Source: an uncultured Peptostreptococcaceae bacterium (lineage in GTDB: Bacteria; Bacillota; Clostridia; Peptostreptococcales; Peptostreptococcaceae). From it: 64,000 nt of DNA. The notes beneath the pieces are model-generated. The model was not told the DNA's origin. It saw nothing but the letters and a program-made list of their open reading frames with translations, and searched no databases. Where the stretch lies: NCBI GenBank assembly GCA_947072565.1, contig CAMTIM010000027.1, positions 39,368-103,367 on the forward strand, in the 5' to 3' direction. The translations under genes were made by a program, and so were the position numbers. Every line of letters begins with the position of its first letter. The first letter of the stretch is position 1. This document shows, piece after piece, positions 8,943 through 17,188 of the stretch.

Positions 8943-9614
8943 ATGAAGAGAATGGAAAAATTTAATAAGTTAAATATATTAAAAGATTACGTGTTAATAA
9001 CAATAGGAGTTGTTTTAGTTGCTTTTGGTATACAGTATTTTTATGCTCCTAATGAAATAGCAGGTGGTGGATTAAGTGGTATAGCTATCGTAATAAACCA
9101 CTATATACCTCAGTTATCAATGGGAACTATAATATTTATAGGTAATCTAATATTATTTACAATCTCATTTATATTAATAGGTGGAGATTTTGGATTTAAA
9201 ACGATATATGCAAGTATTATGCTATCAGTTGCTATGGATATTATGGAAAAAGTATTCCATTCATATGCATTAACAAATAATATGATACTAGCGGTATTGT
9301 TAGGAACAGTAGTATGTTCTATAGGATTAGCAATCGCATTTTCAATAAATGCATCTACAGGTGGAACAGATATACTTGCTAAAATATTAAATAAATATAC
9401 AAACTTTAATATAGGAGTATCATTATTAGTGGTAGATTTACTTGTTGTTATATTTGGAGGATTTACTTTTGGTTTAGGAAAAGGTGTATATTCTTTAGCA
9501 GCAGTTGTAATTAATGGACTAACAATAGACTTCTTAATAGCAAAAATAGAAAAGAAAAGAAAAGAAAAAGAAGATAATAAAAATGAAGTATTAGAGCCTC
9601 AACAAGCTCAATAA
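8943..9614 (+). CDS. YitT/DUF161-family membrane protein
   Basis: An integral membrane protein of about 223 residues with five to six helices. It carries the family's GIQYFYAPNEIAGGGLSGIAIVIN near the N-terminus and INASTGGTDILAKILNKYT in the middle. Typical YitT proteins continue into a DUF2179 domain of about 80 residues; here the chain ends in a charged tail (KKRKEKEDNKNEVLEPQQAQ), so this is the short form. The family has no settled function. ATG 8943 follows AAGGA by six bases and ATG 8952 follows a second AAAGGA by nine; either could be used. A frame extending upstream to 8844 lacks a ribosome binding site and runs over the promoter. Confidence 0.82.
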   Translation: MKRMEKFNKLNILKDYVLITIGVVLVAFGIQYFYAPNEIAGGGLSGIAIVINHYIPQLSMGTIIFIGNLILFTISFILIGGDFGFKTIYASIMLSVAMDIMEKVFHSYALTNNMILAVLLGTVVCSIGLAIAFSINASTGGTDILAKILNKYTNFNIGVSLLVVDLLVVIFGGFTFGLGKGVYSLAAVVINGLTIDFLIAKIEKKRKEKEDNKNEVLEPQQAQ

Positions 9615-9641
9615 ATCTCAAAATTACATATAAAACGGAGA

Positions 9642-9669
9642 ATACTACCAAAAACAGGTAGTATTTTTT
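9642..9669 (+). terminator. Terminator of the yitT-like gene
   Basis: AATACTACC pairs perfectly with GGTAGTATT around a seven-base loop, then Ts. Confidence 0.9.
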
Positions 9670-9758
9670 GTTTTATGACAAAAAGTGATGCTATAATATA
9701 AAATAAACAGTTTTAATTAATTTTTTTTAAAAGGGCAAAAGCTTTATAAAATAAAGCT
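9669..9758 (+). promoter_or_regulatory. Orphan promoter and downstream hairpin upstream of the MerR gene
   Basis: TTGTTT (9669-9674), an 18-base spacer and an extended TGCTATAAT (9690-9698) would start a transcript near 9705. This is followed by a hairpin, AGCTTTAT (9740-9747) with ATAAAGCT (9751-9758). The product would be a short RNA or a long second leader for the MerR gene. Confidence 0.4.
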
Positions 9759-9823
9759 GAGGAAAGATTTTAAAAGCTAAAATATTATTTTTTAAGGAAC
9801 TTAATAAAATTCAAAAATACTTA

Positions 9824-9854
9824 TTGACCATTACGTAACGTAATCTTATAAAAT
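9824..9854 (+). promoter_or_regulatory. MerR-type promoter with operator palindrome in the spacer
   Basis: The -35 is TTGACC (9824-9829). The -10 is TAAAAT (9849-9854) at a 19-base spacing, or TATAAA (9847-9852) at 17. The spacer holds the perfect inverted repeat ATTACGT-A-ACGTAAT (9830-9844). A palindrome centred in a long spacer is the signature of promoters controlled by MerR proteins, so this is probably the binding site of the product of the next gene. Confidence 0.8.
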
Positions 9855-9884
9855 GATATTAGGCAATAACTTGGGGGAGATATA

Positions 9885-11075
9885 GTGAAAGAAGAAAATT
9901 TATACACTACAGGTGAATTTGCTAAAATGGCTGGGGTGACAATAAGAACCATTAGATACTACGATGCTAAAGGTATACTTAAGCCATCACATCATAACAG
10001 CTCAGGTCATCGATTATACTCAAACGAGGATTTTATAAAGCTAAAGAAAATATTAGCTCTAAAATACTTAGGTCTATCATTAGACGAAGTTATGAACACT
10101 GAATTATATAGTTTTGAAAAAGATGATATGGTAAATTCTTTGAAATTACAAAAAAATATTATCAAAAACAAAATAAACCATATGAAAACCGTGTTAAATG
10201 CCATAGAGACAGCAGAAGTTAGTATTCAAAAAGATGAAGACTTAGACTGGAACAAAACTATAGACATAATAAAAATCCTAGAAAATGAAAAAGAATTATT
10301 GCAACAATATGTAGATTCATCAAACTTAAATGCTAGTGTTAAACTGCAAGATAGATTTAGCTCTAATGAGCATGGGTGGTACAACTGGGCATTTAAAAAT
10401 ATAAAATTAAGAAAAAAAAGTAAGGTTTTAGAAATAGGATGTGGAAATGGAGCTTTATGGGCTAAAAATATAGAAAATCTAAATGATAAAGTAGAAGTAA
10501 CTTTAACTGATGTCTGCCAAGATATGATTAATGATGCAAAGCTTAACTTAGATGGATATAATAAAAATTTTAATTTTAAAATTGTAGATCCAAATAATAT
10601 TGCCTACAAAGATGAAAGCTTTGACATAATAATAGCTAATCACATACTATTTTATATGAATGATTTAGATAAAGTTCTTTCTGAGATAAAAAGGGTTCTA
10701 AAGGTAGGCGGACGTTTTTATTGTTCAACTATTGGTGGGGACCATATGAAAGAGTTAGAAGAACTTATGATAAAGTTTAATAGCAACATAAAAATTTCTG
10801 AAGAAAAACTTTCAAACAAATTTGGATTAGATAATGGAGAATATATATTACAGGAGTACTTTACTGATATACATAAACATTTGTATAAAGATGAATTAAT
10901 AGTAAATGATACAAAGGGTATACTAGAATATATATATTCAATACCAGGTAATATTTTAGAAGTAATAGATAATAAGAAAAAAGAGTTTGAGGTTTATATT
11001 GATAAGAACATACAACAAAATGGCGCAATTAATATAACTAATAGTAATGGGCTATTTGAAAGTATAAAAAGGTAA
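9885..11075 (+). CDS. MerR-family regulator fused to a SAM-dependent methyltransferase
   Basis: A two-domain protein of 396 residues. Residues 6-75 are a MerR winged helix (TTGEFAKMAGVTIRTIRYYD, then GHRLYSNEDF), followed by the coiled-coil dimerisation helix to about 115. In place of a small effector domain, residues 165-300 form a class I methyltransferase: the SAM motif VLEIGCGNGALWA (181-193), the acidic TDV (208-210), ESFDIIIANHILFYM and IKRVLKVGGRFYCSTIGG. The last 90 residues match nothing I know. GTG 9885 follows GGGGGAG. The promoter carries a MerR operator, so autoregulation is likely. Whether SAM, a methyl acceptor or a drug is the inducer cannot be told. Confidence 0.88.
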   Translation: MKEENLYTTGEFAKMAGVTIRTIRYYDAKGILKPSHHNSSGHRLYSNEDFIKLKKILALKYLGLSLDEVMNTELYSFEKDDMVNSLKLQKNIIKNKINHMKTVLNAIETAEVSIQKDEDLDWNKTIDIIKILENEKELLQQYVDSSNLNASVKLQDRFSSNEHGWYNWAFKNIKLRKKSKVLEIGCGNGALWAKNIENLNDKVEVTLTDVCQDMINDAKLNLDGYNKNFNFKIVDPNNIAYKDESFDIIIANHILFYMNDLDKVLSEIKRVLKVGGRFYCSTIGGDHMKELEELMIKFNSNIKISEEKLSNKFGLDNGEYILQEYFTDIHKHLYKDELIVNDTKGILEYIYSIPGNILEVIDNKKKEFEVYIDKNIQQNGAINITNSNGLFESIKR

Positions 11076-11418
11076 AACTTTAGTTGGTTTTTTAATGAAA
11101 TTTATATTTTACTAAAAAGATAAGTTAAAAAATAGCTTAAAACAAACGTTTTCAATGTTAAAATATAATCAAAAATAAGATTAATCCATCTAAACTACAT
11201 TTATATAAATAAGATTTATTTTATATAAAAAAGTGTTGAAAACAATTTAAGTCTATGAAAAACGTTTATCTTAATGATTAATATAAATTTTTTAAAAATA
11301 TATAGAATTTTGGTAATTAAGAAATTAAAAATAAAATTGTCAATAAATTAACTATTAATAATATATAGTTAACGAGTTTATTAGACAAAATTTTACAACA
11401 GATTGAGAGGTAAAAGTT
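11076..11418. other. 343-bp intergenic region upstream of the arc operon
   Basis: It contains the arcA promoter with an overlapping palindrome (11337-11372) and two weak cre-like sequences (11141-11154 on the minus strand and 11257-11270). No gene and no clear terminator for the MerR-methyltransferase gene are seen. Confidence 0.45.
11337..11372 (+). promoter_or_regulatory. Promoter of the arc operon with overlapping inverted repeat
   Basis: TTGTCA (11337-11342) and TAATAT (11359-11364) lie 16 bases apart. The perfect inverted repeat TTAACTAT (11348-11355) and ATAGTTAA (11365-11372) spans the -10 region, a position suited to a repressor or an ArgR-type operator. Confidence 0.5.
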
Positions 11419-12642
11419 ATGGGAATTAAAGTAACAAGCGAAATCAAAACGTTGAAAAAAGTTTTACTTCACAGACCAGGTTCAGAAATAGAAAACTTAA
11501 CACCTGATTATCTAGAAAGATTATTATTTGATGATATTCCATTTTTAGAGGTGGCTCAGCAAGAGCATGATGCATTTGCAGAGATATTAAGACAAAATGG
11601 AGTAGAAGTTGTTTATTTACATGAATTAGCAGCTGAAGTTATAGCTGATGAGGAAATAAAAGAACAATTTATACAACAATTTATAAAAGAAGCTGGAATA
11701 ACAAGCCCAGAATTACATAAAAATGTTTATGAGTTCTTAAAAGGATTTAAAAACAATGAAGATTTAATAAGAAAAACAATGGCAGGAATAAATAAACATG
11801 AATTACCACAATTAGGTAAGAAAAGTTTATCTGATTTAGCAGAAGATGATTATCCATTTGTAGCTGATCCGATGCCAAATTTATACTTCACAAGAGATCC
11901 ATTTGCAACAATAGGAGAAGGTGTAAGTTTAAATAAAATGTACTCAGTAACTAGAAACAGAGAAACTTTATATGCTGATTATATATTCAAATATCATAAA
12001 GACTTTAAAGGTCAAGTAGAAAGATTCTATGATAGAGACTTTGAATATCACATAGAAGGTGGAGATATATTAAACTTAACTGAAAAAACTTTAGCTATAG
12101 GTATATCTCAAAGAACTCAAGCTGATGCAATAGAGCATATAGCGAAGCAAATATTCTTTAAAAGCAAAAACAAAGATATAGAAACAATATTAGCTTTCAA
12201 TATTCCAAATAATAGAGCTATGATGCATTTAGATACAGTATTTACTCAAATAGATGTTGATAAGTTTACTATTCATCCAGGAATACAAGGACCATTACAA
12301 GTATTTGAAATAACTAAAGGTAATGTAGAAGGCGAATTAAAAATAGAAGAACTTAATGCTAAATTAGAAGATGTATTAGCTAAATACCTTGGAGTAGAAA
12401 AAGTTACATTAATCCAATGTGGTGGCGGAGATAAAGTTATAGCAGATAGAGAACAATGGAATGATGGTTCAAATACATTATGTATAAAACCAGGTGAAGT
12501 TGTTGTTTACTCTAGAAACTACATAACTAATAAATTATTAGTTGATAATGGTATTAAGATACATGTTATACCATCAAGTGAATTATCAAGAGGACGTGGG
12601 GGCCCAAGATGTATGTCAATGCCTCTAGTTAGAGAAGTATAA
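11419..12642 (+). CDS. arcA: Arginine deiminase
   Basis: A cytosolic enzyme of 407 residues that hydrolyses L-arginine to citrulline and ammonia, the first step of the arginine deiminase pathway. It has the family motifs [12 protein letters not shown], the HIEGGD and MHLDTVFT segments that hold the catalytic Glu/His, and the C-terminal nucleophile Cys398 in [14 protein letters not shown]. Length is typical. ATG 11419 follows GAGAGG. It is the first gene of arcA-arcB-arcC-transporter, all on the plus strand. A 137-base gap with a strong hairpin separates it from arcB. Confidence 0.97.
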   Translation: MGIKVTSEIKTLKKVLLHRPGSEIENLTPDYLERLLFDDIPFLEVAQQEHDAFAEILRQNGVEVVYLHELAAEVIADEEIKEQFIQQFIKEAGITSPELHKNVYEFLKGFKNNEDLIRKTMAGINKHELPQLGKKSLSDLAEDDYPFVADPMPNLYFTRDPFATIGEGVSLNKMYSVTRNRETLYADYIFKYHKDFKGQVERFYDRDFEYHIEGGDILNLTEKTLAIGISQRTQADAIEHIAKQIFFKSKNKDIETILAFNIPNNRAMMHLDTVFTQIDVDKFTIHPGIQGPLQVFEITKGNVEGELKIEELNAKLEDVLAKYLGVEKVTLIQCGGGDKVIADREQWNDGSNTLCIKPGEVVVYSRNYITNKLLVDNGIKIHVIPSSELSRGRGGPRCMSMPLVREV

Positions 12643-12692
12643 GAATTAATATTTAAATAAAAATAGCTTGAAAACATATATATATTACACAT

Positions 12693-12724
12693 TGCTTAAA
12701 GGTTTATTATTTAACCTTTAAGCA
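12693..12724 (+). other. Hairpin between arcA and arcB without a T run
   Basis: TGCTTAAAGGTT pairs perfectly over 12 bases with AACCTTTAAGCA. The bases that follow (CCAATTAAAC) do not form a terminator tail, so it looks like a stability or processing element within the operon mRNA. Confidence 0.6.
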
Positions 12725-12779
12725 CCAATTAAACTAAATTTTTAAAAAATATAATATAACTTATTAGGAGGATTTTACC

Positions 12780-13775
12780 ATGGCAGTTAACTTAAGAGGA
12801 CGTTCATTTTTAAAATTATTAGATTTTTCTAGTGCAGAGATAAGATACTTATTAGACTTATCTAAAAACTTAAAGGATTTAAAAAGAGCTGGAGTAGTAA
12901 ATAAAACTTTAGAAGGCAAAAACGCTGTTATATTATTCGCAAAAGACTCAACTAGAACTAGATGTTCATTTGAAGTTGGGGCAATGGATTTAGGTATGGG
13001 TGTTACTTACCTAGGACCAACTGGTTCTCAAATGGGTAAAAAAGAATCTATAGCAGATACTGCTAGAGTTTTAGGAAGAATGTATGATGGTATAGAATAT
13101 AGAGGATTCGAGCAAGAAATAGTAGAAGAATTAGCTGCTCATGCTGGAGTACCAGTTTGGAATGGATTAACAAATGAGTTCCATCCAACTCAAATGATAG
13201 CTGACTTATTAACTATAGAAGAAAAATTAGGAAGATTAAAAGGTGTAAACTTTGTTTACATGGGAGATGCTAGAAACAACATGGGTAACTCTTTAATGGT
13301 TGCTTGTGCTAAAATGGGATTAAATTTTACAGCTTGTGCTCCAAAAGAATTATTCCCAGCTGAAGAATTAGTAGCTACTTGTGAAGCAATAGCTAAAGAG
13401 AATGGTTGTACAATAACATTAACTGAAGATGTTATGGCTGGAACTAAGAATGCTGACGTTATATACACTGACGTTTGGGTATCTATGGGAGAACCTGCTG
13501 AAGTTTGGGAAGCTAGAATAGCTCAATTAAAACCATTCCAAGTTAATAAATCTGTTATGGACAATGCTAACCCAGAAGCAATATTCATGCACTGTTTACC
13601 AGCATTCCATGATACAAAAACTACTACAGGAAAAGAAATGGCTGATAAATTTGGTATAACTGAAATGGAAGTTACTGATGAAGTATTTGAATCTAAACAA
13701 TCAGTTGTATTTGATGAAGCAGAAAATAGAATGCATACTATAAAAGCTATAATGGCTGCTACTATAGGACAATAG
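12780..13775 (+). CDS. arcB: Ornithine carbamoyltransferase (catabolic)
   Basis: An enzyme of 331 residues. In this operon it phosphorolyses citrulline to ornithine and carbamoyl phosphate. The carbamoyl-phosphate loop Ser57-Thr-Arg-Thr-Arg61, the FHPTQMIAD motif (about 134) and the ornithine-site [10 protein letters not shown] (about 270) are all present. Anabolic ArgF has the same motifs. The catabolic assignment rests on the position between arcA and arcC and on the absence of arginine biosynthesis genes. ATG 12780 follows AGGAGG. Hairpins lie on both sides of the gene. Confidence 0.95.
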   Translation: MAVNLRGRSFLKLLDFSSAEIRYLLDLSKNLKDLKRAGVVNKTLEGKNAVILFAKDSTRTRCSFEVGAMDLGMGVTYLGPTGSQMGKKESIADTARVLGRMYDGIEYRGFEQEIVEELAAHAGVPVWNGLTNEFHPTQMIADLLTIEEKLGRLKGVNFVYMGDARNNMGNSLMVACAKMGLNFTACAPKELFPAEELVATCEAIAKENGCTITLTEDVMAGTKNADVIYTDVWVSMGEPAEVWEARIAQLKPFQVNKSVMDNANPEAIFMHCLPAFHDTKTTTGKEMADKFGITEMEVTDEVFESKQSVVFDEAENRMHTIKAIMAATIGQ

Positions 13776-13809
13776 ATTATAGAAATAAAGTTAAATTAAG
13801 TAAAACATG

Positions 13810-13849
13810 TAACCCCCATTTTGATATCGGAGAATTTAGATGGGGGTTA
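13810..13849 (+). other. Hairpin between arcB and arcC without a T run
   Basis: TAACCCCCAT pairs perfectly with ATGGGGGTTA over ten bases around a 20-base loop. No T run follows. It is the second such element in the operon. Confidence 0.6.
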
Positions 13850-13887
13850 TAGTTGTATAAAATATATTTAGATAGAGGTGTCAAACT

Positions 13888-14829
13888 ATGAAGAGATTAG
13901 TTATAGCTTTAGGTGGAAATGCACTAGGAAACAATCCAGAAGAACAATTAAAATTAGTTAAACAAACAGCAAAGACAATAGTAGATCTTTCAGAAGAAGG
14001 ATATAACGTAATAGTTGGACATGGTAATGGACCACAAGTAGGTATGATAAATTTAGCTATGGATTTTGCAGCTAACAATGGTGCTAATACTCCAAGTATG
14101 CCATTTGCAGAATGTGGATCAATGAGTCAAGGTTACATAGGTTATCATTTACAACAATCAATAAAAAATGAATTAAATGCTAGAAAACTTAATAAAAACG
14201 TTGCAACAATAGTAACTCAAGTTGTAGTGGATGAAAAAGATGAAGCATTTAAAAACTTAACTAAGCCAGTTGGTATGTTCTATACTAAAGAAGAAGCAGA
14301 TAAAATAGCTGCTGAAAAAGCTTTTACTTTTGTAGAAGACTCAGGAAGAGGATATAGAAGAGTTGTTGCTTCTCCACAACCACAAAAAATAGTTGAATTA
14401 GAAACTGTTAAGCAATTAGTTGATAACGGAAGTATAGTAATAACTGTTGGTGGTGGTGGTATACCAGTAATAGAAAAACAAGATGGTTCTTTAGAAGGTG
14501 TAGCAGCAGTTATAGATAAAGATAAATCAAGTGCTAAGTTAGCAAAAGATCTTGATGCAGAAATGTTAGTAATATTAACAGCTGTTGATAGAGTTTGCAT
14601 AAACTTCAACAAACCAAATCAAGAAGAATTAGCTTCTATAAACTTAGAGGAAGCTGCTAAATATATAGCTGAAGAGCATTTTGCAAAAGGATCTATGTTA
14701 CCTAAAGTAGAAGCATGTGTAGATTTTGTAGCATCATCTACTAACGGAAAAGCATTAATAACTTCTCTAGAAAAAGCTAAAGAAGCTTTACATGGTAAAA
14801 CAGGAACTATAATATGTAAAGATAGATAG
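13888..14829 (+). CDS. arcC: Carbamate kinase
   Basis: An enzyme of 313 residues that transfers phosphate from carbamoyl phosphate to ADP, the ATP-yielding last step of the arginine deiminase pathway. It belongs to the amino acid kinase fold: RLVIALGGNALG at the start, VGHGNGPQVG (about 50-59), VVASPQPQKIVE and ITVGGGGIPVIE in the middle, and the C-terminal AEEHFAKGSMLPKVEACVDF and TGT motifs. Start ATG 13888 follows AGAGGTG. Length is normal. Confidence 0.96.
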   Translation: MKRLVIALGGNALGNNPEEQLKLVKQTAKTIVDLSEEGYNVIVGHGNGPQVGMINLAMDFAANNGANTPSMPFAECGSMSQGYIGYHLQQSIKNELNARKLNKNVATIVTQVVVDEKDEAFKNLTKPVGMFYTKEEADKIAAEKAFTFVEDSGRGYRRVVASPQPQKIVELETVKQLVDNGSIVITVGGGGIPVIEKQDGSLEGVAAVIDKDKSSAKLAKDLDAEMLVILTAVDRVCINFNKPNQEELASINLEEAAKYIAEEHFAKGSMLPKVEACVDFVASSTNGKALITSLEKAKEALHGKTGTIICKDR

Positions 14830-14861
14830 ACCTTTGATGCATAATAATAAGAACATTTTAA

Positions 14862-14905
14862 AAAGGAAATATTATTCTTGTATGGAATAGTATTTTCTTT
14901 ATTTA
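14862..14905 (+). terminator. Hairpin/terminator-like element between arcC and the carrier gene
   Basis: AAAGGAAATATTATTC pairs with GGAATAGTATTTTCTTT, with wobble pairs, and is followed by ATTT. It could be a partial terminator lowering expression of the downstream carrier. Confidence 0.5.
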
Positions 14906-15014
14906 CACAAAATGTTATTATATAATTGAATTGAATGTTATATTTTAAACGATTTTTATAGAGATTAATTCTTAAAAATAATGAGAAAATTAAAAATAAA
15001 GGGGGAAATGTAAG

Positions 15015-16553
15015 ATGTCAAAAGACAAGAAAAAGAAATTTAAGTTCCCATCTGCTTATACGGTATTATTAGCAATAATGATAGCAATCGCACTAATAAC
15101 TCAATTTGTGCCTGGGGTTAAAAAAGCTCAGTTATCTGACTTAGTTATGGCACCAGTAACAGGTATGGTTGGTATAAAAGATTTAGATCTAGATGAGCAA
15201 ATAAGTACATCTATGGATAAAGGCGGAGTAGAAGCTGCTTTAAAAACTATAAATGACTCAGAAACTAATTATATGAGTGTATGGAATGAAGGTCAACTTA
15301 AAGGTGCAATAGATGTTGCATTATTTGTACTTATAATAGGTGGATTCTTAGGAGTTGTAACAAAAACAGGTGCTTTAGACGCTGGAGTTGGAGGACTTGT
15401 TAAAAAATTAAAAGGTAAAGAATTAATGTTAATACCAGTTTTAATGTTATTATTCTCATTAGGTGGTACTTCTTACGGAATGGCAGAAGAATCATTAGCA
15501 TTTTATGCACTAATAACTGCGACTATGATGGCAGCCGGTTTCGATCCATTAGTAGGAGCAGCTACATTATTACTTGGTTGTGGAGTAGGGGTTTTAGGAT
15601 CAACAGTAAACCCATTTGCTATAGGAGCAGCTGTATCAGCAGCAGGAGCAGCAGGGGTTACTATAAACCAAGGTACTACAATAGCATTAGGTGCTATATT
15701 ATGGATTGTAAGTTTATTAATAGCAATAGTCTATGTTATGAGATATGCTAAAAAAATATATGCTGACAAAAATGCTACAATGTTATCTAAACATGAGTTA
15801 GATGCAGCTAGTGAAGCATTTAGTCAAAACTCTGAAGAGATTTTAGAGTTAAATGGAAAAAGAAAAATAGTATTAGTTTTATTTGGATTATCTTTTGCAG
15901 TAATGATAGCAAGTGTTATACCATGGAATGATTTTGGTATAACAATATTTGATAAAACTTCATGGCTTAATGGATCTCCATTAGGAAAATGGTGGTTCCC
16001 AGAGTTAACTGTATGGTTCTTCTTAATGTCTGTTGTAATAGGTTTAGTTTACAGAATGCCTGAAGAAGACATAGTTAGTGCATTTATAAATGGATGTGCT
16101 GATATGGTAGGTGTTGCTCTTGTTGTAGGTATATCAAGAGGAGTATCTTTCATGATGGCAAACTCAGGATTAGATTTATACATATTAGATAAAGCATCAG
16201 GAGTGTTAAGTGGAGTGTCAGGTATGCTGTTTGCTAATATGGCATATTTAATATACATAGCATTATCATTCTTAATACCATCAACTTCTGGACTTGCTTC
16301 AGTTTCTATGCCAATATTTGCGCCATTAGCGCAAAAGTTAAATATTGCACCAGAGATTATAGTTTCAGCTTTCTCTGCTGGTTCAGGTATAGTAAACTTA
16401 GTAACTCCAACATCAGGAGTTGTTATGGGTGGTCTTGCAATATCAAAGATAGAATATGGTACATGGATTAAGTTTGTAACTAAATTATTAGTAATGATAT
16501 TTATAGCAACAGTAATTATATTAGCTGTTGGACCTATGATTTTAGGTTTATAA
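15015..16553 (+). CDS. YfcC-family membrane carrier, putative arginine/ornithine exchanger
   Basis: A membrane protein of 512 residues of the YfcC (DcuC-like, ion-transporter) superfamily. A basic N-terminus (MSKDKKKKFKFPSAYT) leads into the first helix; a soluble stretch of about 60 residues (40-100) precedes the rest. Conserved loops GGTSYGMAEESLAFY, GCGVGVLGSTVNPFAIGAA and LIPSTSGLASVSMPIFAPLA mark the two half-repeats. Family members carry basic amino acids or dicarboxylates. At the end of an arcABC operon the likely job is exchange of arginine for ornithine, but it is not homologous to the classic ArcD antiporter, so I leave the symbol empty. ATG 15015 follows GGGGGAAATG. About 12 helices are expected. 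Confidence 0.85.
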   Translation: MSKDKKKKFKFPSAYTVLLAIMIAIALITQFVPGVKKAQLSDLVMAPVTGMVGIKDLDLDEQISTSMDKGGVEAALKTINDSETNYMSVWNEGQLKGAIDVALFVLIIGGFLGVVTKTGALDAGVGGLVKKLKGKELMLIPVLMLLFSLGGTSYGMAEESLAFYALITATMMAAGFDPLVGAATLLLGCGVGVLGSTVNPFAIGAAVSAAGAAGVTINQGTTIALGAILWIVSLLIAIVYVMRYAKKIYADKNATMLSKHELDAASEAFSQNSEEILELNGKRKIVLVLFGLSFAVMIASVIPWNDFGITIFDKTSWLNGSPLGKWWFPELTVWFFLMSVVIGLVYRMPEEDIVSAFINGCADMVGVALVVGISRGVSFMMANSGLDLYILDKASGVLSGVSGMLFANMAYLIYIALSFLIPSTSGLASVSMPIFAPLAQKLNIAPEIIVSAFSAGSGIVNLVTPTSGVVMGGLAISKIEYGTWIKFVTKLLVMIFIATVIILAVGPMILGL

Positions 16554-16562
16554 AATTACTCA

Positions 16563-16602
16563 AAAACCATAAGGCTTTTATAAGAGCTTTATGGTTTTAT
16601 TT
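16563..16602 (+). terminator. Terminator of the arc operon
   Basis: AAAACCATAAGGCT pairs with AGCTTTATGGTTTT, followed by ATTTTT. Confidence 0.85.
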
Positions 16603-16625
16603 TTAAATAAGGATAGGTGATTTGT

Positions 16626-17051
16626 ATGGGTCTTGTTAGCTTTTTAAGTTCTTTTTACTTTGTGTTTACAGTTTTACTAATATTTAAAAAAAGTACTATG
16701 GGTAAAACATATATTTTATTTGGAATATTGACATATATATTTGTAATAGGATATTCATTTATTCCTAAAGTTCCAGCAAACTTACAACAATTTGGAATTT
16801 TTATTATATTTTCATTGATGATATTACTATTTGGTTTGATGTTTGGTATTACTGTTAAACTGTTTAAGAAAAGTAATAAAGCTTCTGTAATAACATCAAT
16901 AATATCTTCTGTTTTATTAATACTTTTAGTATTTAATACTAAGGGGTACCTAACATATATGTACGTTCCTGTATTATTATATATGGTTCAAAATAAGCTT
17001 AATTTAAGAATAGATAACTCAGTAAAGCCGTTATATAAAAAAATTATATAA
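16626..17051 (+). CDS. Uncharacterised small membrane protein
   Basis: I do not recognise this protein of 141 residues. It is almost wholly hydrophobic, with four to five predicted helices (about 5-18, 24-42, 50-75, 88-107 and 112-122) and a short basic C-terminus ending in KPLYKKII. There are no conserved polar or cysteine motifs. ATG 16626 lies five to six bases after AGGTGA; the in-frame GTG 16617 overlaps that site. It starts only about 25 bases after the arc terminator and has no obvious promoter of its own, so it may depend on read-through from the arginine operon. Confidence 0.7.
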   Translation: MGLVSFLSSFYFVFTVLLIFKKSTMGKTYILFGILTYIFVIGYSFIPKVPANLQQFGIFIIFSLMILLFGLMFGITVKLFKKSNKASVITSIISSVLLILLVFNTKGYLTYMYVPVLLYMVQNKLNLRIDNSVKPLYKKII

Positions 17052-17061
17052 TTAAGAATAA

Positions 17062-17110
17062 AGACCTCAAAACACCTTAGGATTTGGCATTTGTAGGTCT
17101 ATTATTTTGT
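17062..17110 (+). terminator. Possible terminator after the small membrane protein
   Basis: AGACCT pairs with AGGTCT around a 27-base loop that can form a few extra pairs; ATTATTTTGT follows. Weaker than the others in the window. Confidence 0.45.
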
Positions 17111-17188
17111 AAAAATTACAAATAATAATAAGCTTAAGAGGAATACTAATTATATTATAAAAAATTAGTACTTAAGGAAGTGTAAATT

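Noticed and set aside
11141..11270. Two cre-like (CcpA) sequences upstream of arcA, TGAAAACGTTTGTT on the minus strand and GAAAAACGTTTATC
   Set aside because: Each has at least two mismatches to the consensus and lies far upstream of the promoter; not enough to call sites.
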